This document shows, in pieces, positions 6,254 to 6,364 of a DNA stretch of 6,364 bases; position 1 is the stretch's first letter; each line of letters starts with the position of its first letter. The translations under genes and the position numbers were made by a program. The notes under the pieces were generated by a model. It did no database searches. It saw nothing but the letters and a program-made list of their open reading frames with translations, and was not told the origin of the DNA. This DNA is from Syntrophomonadaceae bacterium (lineage in GTDB: Bacteria; Bacillota_D; Dethiobacteria; DTU022; UBA8154). Where the stretch lies: the NCBI GenBank assembly GCA_007120815.1, contig SKMY01000170.1, positions 1-6,364 on the forward strand. The letters are read 5' to 3'.

Positions 6254-6282
6254 TAGGAGAACGGAATATAATGTGATAGAAT
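6254..6282 (+). promoter_or_regulatory. Candidate promoter for the rightward gene at the window end
   Basis: TAGAAT (6277-6282) carries an extended -10 TG at 6274-6275; TTAGGA 17 bases upstream (6254-6259) is a weak -35. A perfect TATAAT at 6267-6272 lacks a -35 at proper spacing. Inverted repeat GTGATA (6273-6278) and TATCAC (6293-6298) spans the -10 and start region and could be an operator. Confidence 0.45.
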
Positions 6283-6298
6283 AAAGATAGTGTATCAC
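6273..6298. promoter_or_regulatory. Inverted repeat GTGATA-n14-TATCAC, possible operator
   Basis: Perfect 6-base arms whose centres lie 20 bases apart, about two helical turns, placed over the -10 and expected transcription start of the downstream gene. This geometry suits a dimeric repressor, but six bases can arise by chance. Confidence 0.35.
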
Positions 6299-6326
6299 GG
6301 TTTTTATCCATGAAAGGAGTGTCGAT

Positions 6327-6364
6327 TTGAGTATTGAAAAAGACCTGGAGAAGGTTATGTCCTC
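6327..6364 (+). CDS. Start of an unidentified gene (first 12 codons)
   Basis: A TTG start at 6327 lies eight bases after AAAGGAG (6313-6319 region) and opens MSIEKDLEKVMS before the window ends. Too little is present to assign a family. The ATG at 6310 upstream is in another frame and meets a stop within seven codons. The good ribosome site and the candidate promoter upstream support a real gene. Confidence 0.55.
   Translation, partial: MSIEKDLEKVMS

Overview
The window looks like chromosome of an anaerobic Firmicute, probably a Clostridia/Peptococcaceae-type organism (Desulfotomaculum or Pelotomaculum relatives are my guess). The basis is strong AGGAGG-type ribosome binding sites, near-consensus sigma-A promoters, use of TTG and GTG starts, moderately GC-rich genes with AT-rich intergenic DNA, and the gene types present. 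This placement is an inference, not a sequence match.

Layout: a leftward operon gatC-gatA-gatB (2681 down to the window edge, gatB cut off) encodes a complete-looking tRNA-dependent amidotransferase (GatCAB) paralogue. It is separated by a 430-base gene-free control region from a rightward asnB-like asparagine synthetase gene (3113-4594). A 9-codon reading frame coupled to the end of asnB and a strong terminator (4630-4663) close that unit. Then come a rightward diacylglycerol-kinase-family lipid kinase (4742-5686), a bidirectional terminator (5819-5850), a leftward dodecin gene (5905-6108) with its own promoter, and the first 12 codons of an unidentified rightward gene (6327 onward).

The main observation is that both ammonia-transferring enzymes facing each other across the control region appear to have lost their glutamine-hydrolysing half. 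The GatA protein is full length and well conserved but lacks the amidase Lys, has a shortened Ser/Gly loop where the cis-Ser sits, and has Glu in place of the nucleophilic Ser; residues thought to hold glutamine are also changed. The AsnB-like protein starts Met-Ser instead of Met-Cys and lacks the glutamine-binding Arg, Asn, Glu and Asp, while its ATP-dependent synthetase half is intact. GatB, the half of GatCAB that activates and amidates the tRNA-linked acid, keeps its core motifs. Two unrelated glutaminase folds (amidase-signature and N-terminal-nucleophile) losing the same activity in neighbouring divergent genes suggests a locus for amidation using free ammonia or another nitrogen donor, or for a different acyl-transfer chemistry. 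The sequence shows the residue losses; the shared function is inference.

The lipid kinase and dodecin look like ordinary housekeeping genes. The dodecin lacks the Trp and Gln used for flavin stacking in classic flavin-binding dodecins.
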